NCBI RefSeq assembly: GCF_004217095.1
Contig: NZ_SHKO01000001.1
Location: forward strand, 124,001 to 188,000
DNA: 64,000 nucleotides
Reading direction: 5' to 3'
Source: Advenella incenata
GTDB taxonomy: Bacteria > Pseudomonadota > Gammaproteobacteria > Burkholderiales > Burkholderiaceae_B
Shown here: one piece after another, positions 17,578 to 25,964 of the stretch
Numbering within the stretch: the first letter of the stretch is position 1
Layout of the letters: every line of letters starts with the position of its first letter
Position numbers and translations under genes: made by a program
Notes under the pieces: generated by a model
The model's database searches: none
What the model was told of the DNA's origin: nothing
The model's input: the letters and a program-made list of their open reading frames with translations, nothing else

Positions 17578-18807
17578 ATGCAGAAACACAACGTCAGTAT
17601 TGACCTGAAGCGTTCCGAGCTCGCGGGCGGGCAAGTCCATGGCTATTGCGCGCCACCATTTCAGCCCGTGCTGGATGCGTTCATCGAAAATTTCAACGGT
17701 GACATCGAGCACGGCGCATCACTTGCCGTCGAACAGGACGGGGAAACCGTGATCGATGTCTGGGGTGGTTTCGCAGACTTGCCGGCGCAACGCCCATGGC
17801 GGCAGGATACGATTGGCGTTGTGTTTTCCAATACCAAGGCGGCAACGGCCTTATGTGCGCACATCCTGGCCGATGGCGGCGCGCTGGATATAGACCAGCG
17901 CGTTGCTCACTACTGGCCAGAATTCGCCGCGCAAGGCAAGGGCGACATTACGGTGCGCATGTTGCTGGACCATTCGGCCGGCGTGCCTGCGCTTCGGCAG
18001 ATGCTGCCTGACGGCGCGGTATTTGACTGGACCGAGATGAGCTCGCGGCTTGCCAACGAGGCGCCATACTGGAAGCCGGGAACCAGCGTGGGCTACCATG
18101 GCCTGACCTTCGGCTGGCTGGTGGGTGAAGTGGTGCGGCGCGTTGCCGGACAGTCGCTAGGGCGCTTCTTCCAGGAGCGTGTGGCGACGCCGTTGGGCAT
18201 GGATTTCTGGATCGGCTTGCCCGAAAGCGAAGAGCCAAGGGTAGCCAAAATTATGCCGGCCAAACCTGCAGAGCAGCCGCGCAACGCGTTTGAACAGGCC
18301 ATTGCGACCGCGCCCGAGAGCATCAGTAATCTGTATTTTCGCAATACGGGTGGCTGGCGGCCCAGCGGTTTCAATTCGCGCCAGGGCCATGCCGCCGAAA
18401 TCGGTGCGGCCGGCGGCATCACCAACGCACGTTCTTTGGCCCGCATGTACAGTGCGTTGTCACTGGGCGGCGAGCGCAACGGCGTGCGCGTGATCGGGCG
18501 TGCAACGCTTGAACGTGCTGCCGAGGTTTCTTCGGCGACCAACGAAGACTTGTGTCTGTTGGTGCCGACACGCTTTGCAGCTGGCTTTATGCGCAGCATG
18601 GATAACCGTGCACGTGGGCTGGACAGCGCCAGTTTCGGACGTGATGCGTTCGGCCACGTGGGGGCGGGCGGATCGCTGGGTTTTGCCAGTCCGCAACATC
18701 GCATCGGTTTTGGCTACACGATGAATCACATGGGAGCGGGCGTGCTGCTCAACGCGCGCGCCGATCGGCTGACGCAAGCCTTGTATGGCGTATTGGCCCA
18801 GTCATAA
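17578..18807 (+). CDS. Serine hydrolase of the class C beta-lactamase fold (family VIII-like esterase)
   Basis: About 409 residues. The SxxK motif is S84-N-T-K87 in VVFSNTKAAT, the second catalytic tyrosine is Y175 in SVGYHGLTFGWLVGEVVRR, and the third box is GHVGAGGSLGFA. The LLDHSAGVP block is typical of EstB-like esterases. There is no signal peptide, which favours a cytoplasmic esterase over a periplasmic penicillin-binding protein or lactamase. In this operon it could release glycerol and an acid from an imported ester; that is inference. The ATG at 17578 is preferred to a TTG at 17539 that overlaps the upstream gene. Confidence 0.87.
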   Translation: MQKHNVSIDLKRSELAGGQVHGYCAPPFQPVLDAFIENFNGDIEHGASLAVEQDGETVIDVWGGFADLPAQRPWRQDTIGVVFSNTKAATALCAHILADGGALDIDQRVAHYWPEFAAQGKGDITVRMLLDHSAGVPALRQMLPDGAVFDWTEMSSRLANEAPYWKPGTSVGYHGLTFGWLVGEVVRRVAGQSLGRFFQERVATPLGMDFWIGLPESEEPRVAKIMPAKPAEQPRNAFEQAIATAPESISNLYFRNTGGWRPSGFNSRQGHAAEIGAAGGITNARSLARMYSALSLGGERNGVRVIGRATLERAAEVSSATNEDLCLLVPTRFAAGFMRSMDNRARGLDSASFGRDAFGHVGAGGSLGFASPQHRIGFGYTMNHMGAGVLLNARADRLTQALYGVLAQS

Positions 18808-18851
18808 ATTTACAGACATTCTTTTTCAAAAATCAGCAGGAGACAAGGTCC

Positions 18852-20102
18852 ATGACCACTCGTAAAAGTTTTATCGTTCGCGCCTGCCTTACGGGCGCGT
18901 TTGCAATGCTTGGCGTAAGTGCCGCACATGCGGCAGATCCGGTCAAGATCGGCTATCTGATTCCGCTGTCGGGCAGCGCTGCTGCTTCGATCGGCCGTGA
19001 TATGTCGCGTGCGACGCATCTGGCGGTCAAGCATATCAATGAAAGCGGTGGTATCAAATCGCTTGGCGGCGCCCAGTTACAGCTGCTGGAATCGGACACC
19101 AGGGGCGATCCGAAAGTGGCGCTGACAGAAACCGAGAGACTGATCACGCGTGAAAAAGTGCCGGTTTTGCTTGGTGCGTTCCAGAGCGGTACCACCTTTC
19201 CGGCCACTGCCGTGGCTGAAAAGTATAGTGTACCCTGGGTCGTAGACCTGGCAGGCAAGGGCGAAATTACCGAGCGCGGCTACAAGTATGTTTTCCGCGC
19301 CACTCAGGTGCCGGCCGCTGCCAACGCAGAGGGCATGGCCGATTTTGTTGCCTATGCCAGCAAGGCCACCGGCAAACCGGCCAAAACCGTGGCCATGGTC
19401 TATGAAAACACCGATTGGGGCCAGGATATGGCCAATACACTGCGCAAAAAGTTCAAGGAACAGGGCGTGGAAATCGTACTGGATGAAGGCTATCCGCCCA
19501 ACAGCCCCGACCTGCGTCCGCTGGTCTTGAAAATCAAGGGCCGCAAGCCTGACGTTGTCACTGTCACTTCATATGCGGCTGACGCCGTGCAACTGCACAA
19601 GCTGCTGGCGCAAATGCGTGTCTCGGCCATGGGATACATCGGCAGCGCAGGCGGCCAGATCGATAGCGGTTTCCTGCCACAAGTGGGCAAGGGTCCTGCC
19701 AAGGGCGTGTTCACAACCAATGGCTGGGCGGGCTACGAGTCTGCCGTTACCACCCCTTTTGCCAAGAAATTCTGGGATGAGTTTACCGGGACGTACAAAG
19801 CGGAACCCAATGAATTGTCTGTGAGCGCCTATGGTGCAGTCTGGGTGATCAAGGATGCCCTGGAGCGCGCCGGCAAAGCCGAACCGCAAGCCATCCGTGA
19901 TGCGCTGGCCACAACCAGCATCAAGGGAACCGATCTGAACAAGCTGCTGGGCTACGACATTGTGATTGATGAGAAGGGTCAGAACCCGCTCAAGAAATTC
20001 GTAGTGCAGCAGATCACGCCAGAAGGTGAATATCGCACCATCTGGCCAGAAAATCTGGCGTCTAAAACCTACAAAATGGTCTGGCCTGCCGCCACCTACT
20101 GA
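18852..20102 (+). CDS. LIV-type ABC transporter substrate-binding protein
   Basis: 416 residues. The signal peptide is at about 1-27 (ending AHAADPVKIG), followed by the Peripla_BP_6 fold: IGYLIPLSGSAAASIGRDM, then ITREKVPVLLGAFQSGTT and AMVYENTDWGQDMANTL. It is the periplasmic receptor of the importer encoded by the next four genes. Family members bind branched-chain amino acids, amides, urea or aromatic acids, so the name does not fix the ligand. An AGGAG lies upstream of the ATG. A terminator-like hairpin with a T-run follows, which would leave the receptor in excess over the membrane parts. Confidence 0.92.
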   Translation: MTTRKSFIVRACLTGAFAMLGVSAAHAADPVKIGYLIPLSGSAAASIGRDMSRATHLAVKHINESGGIKSLGGAQLQLLESDTRGDPKVALTETERLITREKVPVLLGAFQSGTTFPATAVAEKYSVPWVVDLAGKGEITERGYKYVFRATQVPAAANAEGMADFVAYASKATGKPAKTVAMVYENTDWGQDMANTLRKKFKEQGVEIVLDEGYPPNSPDLRPLVLKIKGRKPDVVTVTSYAADAVQLHKLLAQMRVSAMGYIGSAGGQIDSGFLPQVGKGPAKGVFTTNGWAGYESAVTTPFAKKFWDEFTGTYKAEPNELSVSAYGAVWVIKDALERAGKAEPQAIRDALATTSIKGTDLNKLLGYDIVIDEKGQNPLKKFVVQQITPEGEYRTIWPENLASKTYKMVWPAATY

Positions 20103-20127
20103 TCAGGGTTCTGGTCATCGCTTTGTC

Positions 20128-20168
20128 GGCTGCCGCCTGGTTTGACATCACCGGCAGCCCGTTTTTTT
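20128..20168 (+). terminator. Intra-operon attenuator between receptor and permease genes
   Basis: GGCTGCCG (20128-20135) pairs with CGGCAGCC (20152-20159), followed by C, G and seven Ts. This intrinsic terminator shape lies inside the operon, between the binding protein and the first permease. Partial read-through there is a common way to give excess receptor. Confidence 0.7.
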
Positions 20169-20188
20169 CAAATACATGAGGATTCGCT

Positions 20189-21067
20189 TTGAGCATTTAT
20201 CTTCAAGCATTGCTCGGTGGCATCGCTACCGGAGCAGTATATGGTCTGATCGCGCTGGGGCTGAGCCTGCAGTTTGGCGTGATGAAGATCATCAATTTCG
20301 CGCACGGCTCGTTCCTGATGGTGGCGATGTACGTGACCTACTACACCTGTACCAATTTCGGCTTGCACCCGCTGGCGGCGGCGCCCATCGCAGCCGTTGT
20401 CCTGTTTTTTGTGGGATGGGCGTGTCAGCGCTTTTTCATCGATGGCATCTATCGCAAGGAATCTTCGCGTGAACCGATCGGCGTGCTGATCTTCACGACC
20501 GGTCTGTGGATATTTCTGGATTATTTCGCGCTCGCGCTGTTGGGACCCGACAGCCGGATGATTGACAGTCCCTGGTCCAACGAGGTGGTGATCATGGGCG
20601 ACCTCATATTCACGTACCCGCAGATTGCCGGCTTTGTGATTGCTGCGCTTGTCACCATCGGGCTGGTCGCCTTCATGCGCTATACGGCGCTGGGTCGTGC
20701 GATTCGTGCGACAGGCCAGGACCGCGAGGCAGCCAGCGTGCTGGGTATCGACAGCAAGCGTGTCTACCAGTTGTCCTTTGCTATCGGCCTTGGTGTACTG
20801 GGCATTGCCGGCGCGCTGCTTTTGCCTATGTATCCGGTCAACCCCTTCGTTGGCGACATCTTTGGCATGCGTGCCTTCGTGATCGTGGTGCTGGGCGGGA
20901 TCGGCTCAATCGCTGGTGCCTTCTGGGGCGGGATTATCGTGGGTATTCTTGAATCCGTGGGCAGCCAGGTGATTCCGGTTACCTACGCTGAAGCGTTGAT
21001 TTTCCTGTTGTTCCTGGGCGTGATGTATTTCCGTCCTAGCGGATTGTTTGGCGTGGAGAAAGAATGA
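20189..21067 (+). CDS. LIV-type ABC permease (LivH-like)
   Basis: 292 residues, about eight hydrophobic helices, BPD_transp_2 family. The opening YLQALLGGIATGAVYGLIALGLSL and the internal GRAIRATGQDREAASVLGI loop are typical of LivH. The start is a TTG at 20189, preceded by TGAGGA at 7 bp; an ATG at 20176 is out of frame. It overlaps the next permease gene by 4 bp (ATGA). With the LivM-like protein it forms the inner-membrane channel. The weak start codon and the upstream attenuator both point to low expression relative to the binding protein. Confidence 0.93.
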   Translation: MSIYLQALLGGIATGAVYGLIALGLSLQFGVMKIINFAHGSFLMVAMYVTYYTCTNFGLHPLAAAPIAAVVLFFVGWACQRFFIDGIYRKESSREPIGVLIFTTGLWIFLDYFALALLGPDSRMIDSPWSNEVVIMGDLIFTYPQIAGFVIAALVTIGLVAFMRYTALGRAIRATGQDREAASVLGIDSKRVYQLSFAIGLGVLGIAGALLLPMYPVNPFVGDIFGMRAFVIVVLGGIGSIAGAFWGGIIVGILESVGSQVIPVTYAEALIFLLFLGVMYFRPSGLFGVEKE

Positions 21068-22047
21068 TGACAGCGCAAGGTTCAAAACACTTATCGCTAT
21101 GGGGTGCGCTCATTGTCGTGCTGGCGATTGCGCCGCTGTTTACCGGCAGCCAGTACGTGCTGTCGATCGCGGTCATGACGCTGCTGTATGCCTATCTGGC
21201 GCTGTCCTGGAATGTGCTGGGCGGTATCGCCGGACAGCTCTCGCTGGGGCATTCCGCATACTTTGGCATTGGCGCGTATGCTTCGACCTGGCTCTTCGTC
21301 AATATGGGCATCAGCCCCTGGATCGGCATGTGGTTTGGTGCGGCATTGGCCATTGTTGCTGCGGTGATCGTGGGAATGTCGAGCTTGCATTTGCGTGGCG
21401 CATACTTTGCGCTGGCCACCATTGCCTCGGCCATGGTGATCAAAACGCTGGTGGAAAATGCCGATGACCTGCTCGGCGGGCCACGCGGCATGGAAGTCAC
21501 ACTGTTGCGCGATGCGCCATGGCAGTTCCAATCCACCAGCAAAGAGTTCTACTATGTGATCGCGCTGGTATTTGTGGCGCTGGCCTTGGTTATCAATTGG
21601 CGTATCCTGCGCAGTCGTTATGGTTACTACTTGGCTGCCGTGCGTAACGACCAGGACGCGGCATTGGCGCTAGGCGTGCCCACCACCCGTTATAAGCTTT
21701 ATGCCGCGATGATCAGCGCAGCCATGACCGCGATCGGCGGTACGTTCTACGCCCAATTCGTGCTGTTCGTGAGCCCGGACAAGGTGTTTGGCGCGAACCT
21801 GGGCGTGGTGATTGCAGTGGTTTGCATCATCGGCGGCCGGGGTACGCTGTGGGGGCCGGTACTGGGTGCATTGTTGCTGTTGCCAAGCGAAGAGCTGGCC
21901 CGCTCGTTCTCCGGTGGGCTGCTGGGTGCGGATATGATGCTTTACGGCTTGCTGCTGATGCTGGTGATCTGGTATGAGCCGCGCGGCCTGGTCGCGATCT
22001 TTCAGCGCTGGTTCAAGCGGCCGTTCAAGCAGGGAGTAACGAAATGA
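21064..22047 (+). CDS. LIV-type ABC permease (LivM-like)
   Basis: 327 residues with about nine hydrophobic segments. The family blocks are LSWNVLGGIAGQLSLGHSAYFGIGAYAS near the N-terminus (shown only in part) and RSRYGYYLAAVRNDQDAALALGV, the cytoplasmic loop that contacts the ATPases. The C-terminus includes GGRGTLWGPVLGALLL. It is the second membrane subunit of the importer and overlaps both neighbours by 4 bp, which indicates translational coupling. Confidence 0.93.
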   Translation: MMTAQGSKHLSLWGALIVVLAIAPLFTGSQYVLSIAVMTLLYAYLALSWNVLGGIAGQLSLGHSAYFGIGAYASTWLFVNMGISPWIGMWFGAALAIVAAVIVGMSSLHLRGAYFALATIASAMVIKTLVENADDLLGGPRGMEVTLLRDAPWQFQSTSKEFYYVIALVFVALALVINWRILRSRYGYYLAAVRNDQDAALALGVPTTRYKLYAAMISAAMTAIGGTFYAQFVLFVSPDKVFGANLGVVIAVVCIIGGRGTLWGPVLGALLLLPSEELARSFSGGLLGADMMLYGLLLMLVIWYEPRGLVAIFQRWFKRPFKQGVTK

Positions 22048-22775
22048 CAAGCACGACACTGCTGGAATTTGACGGCGTGGGCAAAAGCTTTGGCGGCCTG
22101 CGCGCAATCGATAATGTAAGTTTCACGGTCAATGATGGCGAGATTGTCGGATTGATCGGCCCCAATGGCGCCGGCAAGACCACATTGTTTTCCATGGCCT
22201 CCGGGTTTCTCAAGCCAACCGACGGACAAATCCGTTTCCAGGGCAAACGCGTGGATGGGTTCGATCCTCCGCATATCTGTCGTGCCGGTCTGGTGCGCAC
22301 ATTCCAGATTGTCAAACCGTTTGGCGAGATGACCGTGATAGAAAACGCCATGGTTGGCGCATTTTTGCACCATGCCAGGCCACAAGACGCACGCGAGGTG
22401 GCTGCCAGGGTGCTGCAGCAGGTCGGGCTGGGCGCCCGCCAGGAGCAGGTTGCCAAAACGCTGACGTTATCGGGCCGCAAGCGGCTTGAAGTGGCCAAGG
22501 CGCTGGCTACGCATCCGAAACTGCTGTTGCTCGACGAGGTGATGGCAGGTCTGACCAGCGTGGAGACTGCCGAAATGCTGGAGTTGATTCAAAGCCTGCG
22601 CGCCTCGGGCGTGAGTATTCTGGTCATTGAACACAATATGAAGGCGGTGATGAGCCTGTCGAACAAGATCGTAGTGATTCAGTACGGGAAAAAGATTGCG
22701 GAAGGCACACCGGTAGAGGTAGCCAACGATCCGCAAGTGATCTCTGCATACCTGGGAGGCGAACATGCTGCTTGA
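22044..22775 (+). CDS. LIV-type ABC ATPase (LivG-like)
   Basis: 243 residues. Walker A is GPNGAGKTT, the signature region reads LTLSGRKRLEVAKALAT, and Walker B is LLLLDEVMAGL. The signature LSGRKR lacks the second glycine of the canonical LSGGQ; this variant is common in the LivG branch. The switch histidine is in LVIEHNMK. It powers the importer with the LivF-like ATPase. Its stop lies inside the start of the next gene (11-bp overlap). Confidence 0.93.
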   Translation: MTSTTLLEFDGVGKSFGGLRAIDNVSFTVNDGEIVGLIGPNGAGKTTLFSMASGFLKPTDGQIRFQGKRVDGFDPPHICRAGLVRTFQIVKPFGEMTVIENAMVGAFLHHARPQDAREVAARVLQQVGLGARQEQVAKTLTLSGRKRLEVAKALATHPKLLLLDEVMAGLTSVETAEMLELIQSLRASGVSILVIEHNMKAVMSLSNKIVVIQYGKKIAEGTPVEVANDPQVISAYLGGEHAA

Positions 22776-23472
22776 AGTGAACGATGTAAGTTCGGGCTAT
22801 GGCGATGTGCAGGTTCTCAATGGCATCAATATCAATGTCAAAGAGGGCGAGATCGTCAGTATTGTTGGCGCCAATGGTGCAGGCAAGACGACACTGATCC
22901 GCGCCATCATGGGTACCTTGCCGGTTACCAAGGGGCAGATTCATTTTGGCGGCAAGCGCATTGACGGCCAGGAATCGCACCTGATTGCGCGGGCCGGCAT
23001 TGCCCAGGTGATGGAAGGCCGTCGTCTGTTTGGCCATATGGAAGTGGAAGACAATCTGCTGGTTGGTGGAGACATTCTGAACGACAAAGCGCGGCAGCGT
23101 CAGAACCTGGAATGGATCTACAGCATGTTCCCGCGCCTGAAGGAGCGTCGCCGCCAACTGGCGCGCTCGTTCAGCGGCGGGGAGCAGCAGATGCTGGCCA
23201 TTGGCCGGGCGTTGATGACCTCGCCCAGGTTGTTGTTGCTGGACGAGCCTTCGATCGGCCTGGCGCCCATTATGGTCAAGGACATTTTTGAAAAACTACC
23301 CCTGATCCAGGAGCGCGGCGTGACGATTTTGCTGGTGGAGCAGGACGTGCATCGCTCGCTTAGCATGTCGGGCCGCGGGTATGTCATGGAGCATGGTGAA
23401 ATTGTTCTGGCCGGTACGGGGCAGGAACTGCTCAATAATGAGCGGCTGCGGCAGGCCTATATGGGTATCTGA
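22765..23472 (+). CDS. LIV-type ABC ATPase (LivF-like)
   Basis: 235 residues. Walker A is GANGAGKTT, the signature is SFSGGEQQMLAIGRAL, and Walker B is LLLLDEPSIGLAP, where the SIGLAP ending is diagnostic of LivF-type ATPases. The switch region reads LLVEQDVHRSLSMSGRGYVMEHG. It is the last gene of the operon that starts at 14226. A hairpin at 23513-23545 and a 245-bp gap separate it from glpD. Confidence 0.93.
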   Translation: MLLEVNDVSSGYGDVQVLNGININVKEGEIVSIVGANGAGKTTLIRAIMGTLPVTKGQIHFGGKRIDGQESHLIARAGIAQVMEGRRLFGHMEVEDNLLVGGDILNDKARQRQNLEWIYSMFPRLKERRRQLARSFSGGEQQMLAIGRALMTSPRLLLLDEPSIGLAPIMVKDIFEKLPLIQERGVTILLVEQDVHRSLSMSGRGYVMEHGEIVLAGTGQELLNNERLRQAYMGI

Positions 23473-23502
23473 CCGTCTGCGCGTGTTCATATATAACAAA
23501 TC

Positions 23503-23654
23503 TGTTCGCACGTCGCAGCACCGACGTGAAGTATCGGTGCTGCGAACAATTCCCTTTGTGCGAAACACAAAACAAGAGAGTGGGCGAGGTGACGAAGGCT
23601 GGAAAAATCGGGTGGATTTTTACACGCCGATGCATTAACTTCAGACTGTTCGCA
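23503..23654. promoter_or_regulatory. glpD upstream region with hairpin and repeated TGTTCGCA sites
   Basis: TGTTCGCA occurs at 23503-23510 and 23647-23654, with the inverse TGCGAACA at 23541-23548. A 12-bp perfect stem (TCGCAGCACCGA 23513-23524 with its complement 23534-23545, 9-nt loop) lies between the first two. The TGTTCG core is the same as in the glpR/phyH region, so GlpR control of glpD is plausible. The hairpin has no T-run, so it may be a weak terminator or an operator scaffold. Confidence 0.45.
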
Positions 23655-23717
23655 ATGATGTGCGCGGCTTGCCATGCACAAGACATAGTTACCTAATAAC
23701 CTGGCCATTGATGTCGT

Positions 23718-25325
23718 ATGACTGTTGAATCAAATACTTTGCCGTTGAAAACCGGGCGTGCCCAATTGCTGGCCCGTCTGGCTGAACCCAAAACCTATGA
23801 CCTGGCGGTCATCGGTGGCGGTGCGACTGGCCTGGGTGTGGCGCTGGATGCAGCTGCTCGCGGCTTTTCGGTGGTGTTGCTGGAGTCGCATGACTTTGCC
23901 AAGGGCACCTCGTCACGGGCGACCAAGCTCGTGCACGGCGGTGTGCGCTATCTGGCGCAGGGCAATATCGCGCTGGTACGCGAGGCGCTGCACGAGCGTG
24001 CCACACTACTGCATAATGCGCCGCATATCGCTCAGCCTCTGGCTTTCGTTATGCCCTCGTATAAGCTGCTGGATACCCCGTTTTACGGCATCGGCCTGAA
24101 GATATACGACGCGCTGGCGGGCAAGGCCGGCCTGGGGAACACTCAGTTTCTGAGCGCTCGCCAGACACGGGCGCTACTTCCTACTGTACAGTCGCAAGGG
24201 CTCAAGGGCGGTGTCAAGTACTGGGACGGGCAGTTTGACGATGCCCGGCTGGCGCTGGCGCTGGCCCGCACGGCAGCCCGGCATGGCGCACTGCTTTTGA
24301 ATTATTGCCCGGTCACAAAACTGATTCACGAGAAGGGGCGCGTGGCAGGTCTGGTCTGCGAAGATGGCGACTCTGGCTGCAGCTACCAGGTGCGTGCACG
24401 ATGCGTGGTCAACGCTACCGGCCCGTGGGTCGATGCATTGCGCGAGATGGATGGCGCTGAATCGGGTCGCGCCACCCGGCCCATTGTTGCCCCCAGCCAG
24501 GGCGTGCATGTTGTTGTGGATCGGGACTTTATGCCCGGCGATCATGCACTGCTGGTGCCCAAGACGGCAGATGGCCGGGTGCTGTTTGCCGTGCCATGGC
24601 TGGGCAAGGTGATTCTTGGCACGACCGACACGCCACGTCACGATTTGGCCCGCGAGCCAGAGCCCTTTCAGGCGGAACTGGACTTTATCCTGAGCGAGGC
24701 AGGAAATTACCTGAGCCGACGCCCCACTATGGCCGATGTACGCAGCATGTGGGTTGGTTTGCGCCCACTGGCCCGGCCCCAGGGCGACGATGGCGAAAAT
24801 ACCAAGGGTATCAGCCGAGAACATACCGTGCTCACCAGCGCCTCTGGCATGGTCACGGTTACGGGTGGCAAATGGACGACTTACCGCGCAATGGCCGAGG
24901 ATGTCCTGCAGGCATGCTTTGCGGCGGGCGCATTGCCCACGCGTGTGGGCGGAGTTACTGTGGATCTGCCGCTGGTGGGCGCGCCGCAGGACGGAGTGGC
25001 GCAGCACAATATGCATATGCCGCAAGGCCTGCATTCATATGGCAGCGAAGCCTCCGTCGTGAACGCGCTGCCCGGCGCCGACCGTTGGCTGACCGACGGC
25101 CTGAGCGAGGCCATGGTGCGTTTTGCTGCCAACCACGAATATGCACGCACCGTGGAGGATGTCCTGGCGCGGCGCTCGCGCTTGCTGTTCCTGGATGCAA
25201 GGCAGGCCGCCGCTGTCGCGCCGCAGGTCGCCGTCATTTTGCAGGAAGTATTGCAACAGGATGACGTGGGGCTGGCGGCATTTCTGGCACTGGCACAACA
25301 GTATATGGGTCGGCAGGTGGGTTGA
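23718..25325 (+). CDS. glpD: Aerobic glycerol-3-phosphate dehydrogenase
   Basis: 535 residues, the expected length of GlpD. It is a membrane-associated FAD flavoprotein that oxidises glycerol 3-phosphate to dihydroxyacetone phosphate and reduces quinone. The FAD fold is DLAVIGGGATGLGVALDAA, followed by the GlpD-specific GTSSRATKLVHGGVRYLAQG. The middle has FAVPWLGKVILGTTDTP and VTVTGGKWTTYRAMAEDV. It completes the glycerol route begun by GlpK. It follows the LIV operon on the same strand after a 245-bp gap with candidate GlpR half-sites, so it is probably a separate transcript under the same repressor. Confidence 0.96.
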   Translation: MTVESNTLPLKTGRAQLLARLAEPKTYDLAVIGGGATGLGVALDAAARGFSVVLLESHDFAKGTSSRATKLVHGGVRYLAQGNIALVREALHERATLLHNAPHIAQPLAFVMPSYKLLDTPFYGIGLKIYDALAGKAGLGNTQFLSARQTRALLPTVQSQGLKGGVKYWDGQFDDARLALALARTAARHGALLLNYCPVTKLIHEKGRVAGLVCEDGDSGCSYQVRARCVVNATGPWVDALREMDGAESGRATRPIVAPSQGVHVVVDRDFMPGDHALLVPKTADGRVLFAVPWLGKVILGTTDTPRHDLAREPEPFQAELDFILSEAGNYLSRRPTMADVRSMWVGLRPLARPQGDDGENTKGISREHTVLTSASGMVTVTGGKWTTYRAMAEDVLQACFAAGALPTRVGGVTVDLPLVGAPQDGVAQHNMHMPQGLHSYGSEASVVNALPGADRWLTDGLSEAMVRFAANHEYARTVEDVLARRSRLLFLDARQAAAVAPQVAVILQEVLQQDDVGLAAFLALAQQYMGRQVG

Positions 25326-25336
25326 CTCCCCCGCGA

Positions 25337-25843
25337 CTACGCCGCAGCCTTGTCTTCGTATTGAACCAGGATGTGCCATTCGGCATGGACCGAGGGTCGC
25401 GGCGCATTCTCTGCGTTTACCGTGACCGCCCAGGTACAGCGGGCGTGCGCGGGTTTAGTTTCGGTCACCTGTGTCAATGCGAAACTGGCCGATACCCGGG
25501 ATCCCACCACAACCGGCGCGGTGAAGCGAATCTTGTCGAAACCATAATTCAATGCCATCACGGCGCCGGGAAAGGCGATGCAGCTTGTCTGCCAGTAGGT
25601 CAGCAGCGACAGGACGAGAAATCCATGTGCAATGGTGTTCTGGTACGGTGAATGCGCCATCGCTCGCGCCGGGTCTGTATGAATCCATTGGTGATCCTGC
25701 GTCACCTGCGCAAATCGATTAATCATCTCCTGATCGATGGGCAGCGGTGCCGATGTGATGGCCGGCTGCCCGACAAATCGATTAAGCGCGGCAATGCAAT
25801 CGAACTCCTGTATGGTGCTGGCACGGGCGGGGGCAGTTGTCAT
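25337..25843 (-). CDS. MaoC-like hot-dog (R)-specific enoyl-CoA hydratase
   Basis: 168 residues with the single hot-dog fold of MaoC/PhaJ hydratases. The catalytic pair is D50 and H55 in TQDHQWIHTDPARA, followed by the oxyanion stretch IAHGFLVLSLL. It would hydrate a trans-2-enoyl-CoA to the (R)-3-hydroxyacyl-CoA. The next gene upstream in the transcript is an SDR similar to (R)-3-hydroxyacyl-CoA dehydrogenases, so the two steps are consecutive. The 121-bp gap between them is wide for co-transcription but contains no other gene. Confidence 0.87.
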   Translation of the reverse strand: MTTAPARASTIQEFDCIAALNRFVGQPAITSAPLPIDQEMINRFAQVTQDHQWIHTDPARAMAHSPYQNTIAHGFLVLSLLTYWQTSCIAFPGAVMALNYGFDKIRFTAPVVVGSRVSASFALTQVTETKPAHARCTWAVTVNAENAPRPSVHAEWHILVQYEDKAAA

Positions 25844-25964
25844 GGCAAGAGTATAAGTGAGCAGAGCGCCGTGGGTGTGCTGCGCAGGTTTTGGTGCAGA
25901 CGACAGCTGGGCTCTCTGCGGGTTGGACCAGTGGCGTGTCTTTCTCTATATGGGCGCAGCCTGA

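Noticed and set aside
22044-22775. Defective ATPase because the signature reads LSGRKR
   Set aside because: This variation is common in the LivG branch; Walker A, Walker B and the switch histidine are intact.
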